The notes under the pieces: generated by a model
The model's database searches: none
Seen by the model: the letters and a program-made list of their open reading frames with translations, nothing else
Told to the model about the DNA's origin: nothing
In this document: piece by piece, positions 6,185-7,845 of the stretch
How positions within the stretch are numbered: the stretch's first letter is position 1
How the letters are laid out: each line of letters begins with the position of its first letter
Origin: Solirubrobacteraceae bacterium
GTDB lineage: Bacteria; Actinomycetota; Thermoleophilia; Solirubrobacterales; Solirubrobacteraceae
Direction: 5' to 3'
Assembly: GCA_024710825.1 (NCBI GenBank)
Contig: JANJUA010000006.1
Location: 1 to 7,845, forward strand
Length of the DNA stretch: 7,845 nucleotides
Translations under genes and position numbers: made by a program

Positions 6185-7576
6185 TTAGTCCCCCGGGGTC
6201 CAGAGCTGCTGGTCGCCCGCGGGCTGCTCGGAGTCCTTCTCGGGCGTCCAGAGCTTGCCGCGCGCCTCGGCCTGCTCGACCGAGATCGGCGTGGCGTGCT
6301 CGACCAGAAGGTCGATCGCGCGCCGAGCGGCGAGATCTTCGCGCAGGTCGTCCAGACGGCCGCTCTGCTCGAGGCGCTGGCGCAGCTTCTCGGGCGCGAC
6401 CCCCTCCCGGGCGGCGGACTCCTGGAGGGCGTCCAGGACGTCGCCGTCGGCCGTCTCGATGCCCTCCGCCTCGATGATCGCGGCGATGACCGCCTCGCGA
6501 CGCAGGGCGCGCTCGGCGTCGGGCTTGGCCTCCTCGAGCAGCTCGGACTCCTCGCGGCCGCCGCCGGCGATCTGGAGGTAGGCCTCCCGGGAGATCCCCT
6601 GGTGCGAGAGGGAGTGCAGCATGCGCTCCCACAGCTCGCGGGCGCGCGCGTCGACGAGCGTCTCCGGGACGTCGACCTTCGCGCCCTGCACGACCGCGTC
6701 GAGGACCGCCTCGCGATAGGCCTGCTCGACCTGGCGCTCGTCGGCCTGCAGCAGCTTGGCGCGGATGTCCTCGCGCAGCTCGTCCAGGGAGTCGAAGCCG
6801 GCCTGGTCGATCGCGAAGTCGTCGTCGAGCTCCGGGAGCTGGCGCTCCTTGACCTCGCTGACGACGATCGCGAACTGCGCCTCCTTGCCGGAGAGGTGGT
6901 CGGCGCCGTAGTCGTCGGGGAAGGTGACGGTGATCGTCCGCTCCTCGCCCGCCGTCACGCCCTCGAGCTGCTCCTCGAAGCCGGGGATCAGCCGGCCCGA
7001 GCCGAGCTCGATCATCTGGTCGCGGCCGGCGCCGCCGTCGAACTCCTCCCCGTCGATCGAGCCGGTGAAGTCCATGACGACGAAGTCGCCCTTGGCGGCG
7101 GCGCGCTCGACGGTCTCCAGGCGCGCGGCGCGCTCGCGGAGCTGCTCGATCTCGGCCTGCACGGCCTCGTCGGAGGCCTGCGGCTCGCGGCGGCCGACCT
7201 CGACGCCCTTGTATTCCCCCAGCTCGGCGGTCGGGCGCACGCCGATCTCTACGGTGAAGGTGAGGGGCTCCCCGGCGGCGGGCAGGTCGCCGAGGTCGAG
7301 GTTCGGATCCCCGACGGGGGCGATCTTCGCCTCGCCGATGGCGTCGGCGTACCAGCGGCCGATGGCGTCGCGGACGGTCTCGTCGAGGACGGCCTCGCGG
7401 CCGATGCGCTTGATGACGACCGGCGGCGGGACCTTACCCTTGCGGAAGCCTGGGATGCGCATCTCGCGCCCGAGCTGGCGGGCGGTCTTGGCGAGCTGGC
7501 GCTCCACCTCCTCCGGCGGGACCTCCGCCTCGACGCGGACGCGGGACTCGGGCAGCTCGGTGACGGTCGTCTTCAT
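6185..7576 (-). CDS. tig: Trigger factor, ribosome-associated chaperone and peptidyl-prolyl isomerase
   Basis: Trigger factor docks at the ribosomal exit tunnel and shields nascent chains. The 463-aa product has the three expected parts. The N-terminal ribosome-binding domain carries the signature GFRKGKVP at residues 43-50, the same numbering as E. coli FRK 44-46. The FKBP-type isomerase domain spans about 158-245, with [20 protein letters not shown] from 163 and [13 protein letters not shown] at 192-204. A helical, charged C-terminal chaperone domain runs from about 250 to 440. Beyond it is a short tail in which LWTP occurs twice (442-445 and 458-461), the second at the very C-terminus. The ATG at 7576 overlaps the TGA of the upstream glycosyltransferase (ATGA) and has no Shine-Dalgarno, suggesting coupled translation. 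clpP follows after 92 bp, the common tig–clpP–clpX order. Confidence 0.97.
   Translation of the reverse strand: MKTTVTELPESRVRVEAEVPPEEVERQLAKTARQLGREMRIPGFRKGKVPPPVVIKRIGREAVLDETVRDAIGRWYADAIGEAKIAPVGDPNLDLGDLPAAGEPLTFTVEIGVRPTAELGEYKGVEVGRREPQASDEAVQAEIEQLRERAARLETVERAAAKGDFVVMDFTGSIDGEEFDGGAGRDQMIELGSGRLIPGFEEQLEGVTAGEERTITVTFPDDYGADHLSGKEAQFAIVVSEVKERQLPELDDDFAIDQAGFDSLDELREDIRAKLLQADERQVEQAYREAVLDAVVQGAKVDVPETLVDARARELWERMLHSLSHQGISREAYLQIAGGGREESELLEEAKPDAERALRREAVIAAIIEAEGIETADGDVLDALQESAAREGVAPEKLRQRLEQSGRLDDLREDLAARRAIDLLVEHATPISVEQAEARGKLWTPEKDSEQPAGDQQLWTPGD
6198..6255 (-). repeat. Short direct repeat encoding a doubled LWTP tail in trigger factor
   Basis: The ten bases GTCCAGAGCT occur at 6198-6207 and again at 6246-6255, exactly 48 bases (16 codons) apart. 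Both encode the minus-strand peptide LWTP (followed by E in the first copy and G in the second). In-frame spacing and shared bases point to a small tandem duplication at the end of tig or to selection for a repeated peptide motif. The intervening linker ([11 protein letters not shown]) is polar and probably disordered. Confidence 0.55.
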
Positions 7577-7845
7577 GGGCGGCTGACGATAGCGGCCGGG
7601 CCGTGGGGTGCCGAGAGCTCCGCGTAGACGCGGCGCGTGCTGGCCGCCACGTCGTTCCAGTCGAAGCGCAGCACGTGCTCGGACGCCTCGGCGACCAGGC
7701 GGTTGCGCAGCGCGTCGTCGGTCAGCACCCGCTCCATCATCCGGGCCAGCGAGCGCGGGTCGCGCGAGCGGAAGCGCAGGCCGACGTCGTCGTTGGGCAC
7801 CACCTCGGCCAGGCCGCCGGTGTTGGCGACGATGCACGGGCAGCC
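7573..7845 (-). CDS. Glycosyltransferase, GT4-like, C-terminal fragment (start outside window)
   Basis: This is the last 90 residues of a protein whose 5' end lies beyond the window; the frame is open to base 7845. The fragment opens GCPCIVANTGGLAEVVPNDDVGL, the end of the nucleotide-sugar binding region of GT-B fold family 4 transferases, where GG(L/P)xEV includes the second glutamate of the EX7E motif. After it come RDPRSLARMMERVLTDDALRNRL and a final helix with FDWNDVAASTRRVYAEL, the typical GT4 C-terminal helices (W in the 'F.W......T..VY' pattern). Substrate and product cannot be inferred; such enzymes act in the cytosol on cell-envelope or small glycosides. The stop codon (7575-7573) overlaps the tig ATG, so the two are probably co-transcribed. 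The GTGs at 7803 and 7800 are internal valines, not starts. Confidence 0.86.
   Translation of the reverse strand, partial: GCPCIVANTGGLAEVVPNDDVGLRFRSRDPRSLARMMERVLTDDALRNRLVAEASEHVLRFDWNDVAASTRRVYAELSAPHGPAAIVSRP

Noticed and set aside
6179..6193. Possible terminator hairpin at the tig stop (GGGG, 7-base loop, CCCC)
   Set aside because: The stem is only four base pairs, competes with an adjacent CCCCGGGG palindrome and has no T run on the minus strand.
4569..7627. Two long plus-strand open frames opposite clpX, clpP and tig
   Set aside because: They mirror real genes in a GC-rich genome, are full of repeated D/L/V/R strings and have no recognisable motifs.

Overview
The window is GC-rich (about 70% by eye), densely coding and organised like an actinobacterial chromosome. 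The preserved order tig–clpP–clpX … valS–folC is the classic actinobacterial protein-quality-control and valS/folC neighbourhood. A single clpP in place of the clpP1–clpP2 pair, and the flavour of the proteins, suggest a deep-branching actinobacterium such as Thermoleophilia/Solirubrobacterales. That placement is inference; no rRNA or other marker is present. The genes are ordinary core genes. I find no tRNA, rRNA, CRISPR array, IS element or phage gene.

Layout, right to left along the minus strand. The 3' end of a GT4-type glycosyltransferase (7845–7573) overlaps the trigger factor gene tig (7576–6185) by four bases. A 92-bp gap leads to clpP (6092–5508). Six bases later comes clpX (5501–4227), then 23 bp, then an unrecognised 86-codon gene (4203–3943). 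On the plus strand an LtrA-family membrane protein gene (about 2768–3946) sits between this block and valS. It converges on the small gene, with stop codons sharing CTAG, and diverges from valS. The minus strand resumes with valS (2731–188), then 44 bp, then the 5' end of folC (143–1, running off the window).

Functionally, trigger factor folds nascent chains at the ribosome and ClpXP degrades tagged or damaged proteins, so tig–clpP–clpX form a proteostasis unit. ValRS charges tRNA-Val, and FolC makes (poly)glutamylated folates. The LtrA-like gene plus the small gene look like an insertion into an otherwise conserved order.

The most interesting non-coding spot is the valS/LtrA divergent region (about 2720–2770). 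A perfect 8+8 bp inverted repeat is centred on the valS start codon, the two genes have only about 36 bp between starts, and leaderless-type promoters are possible. No convincing new defence or mobile system is visible.
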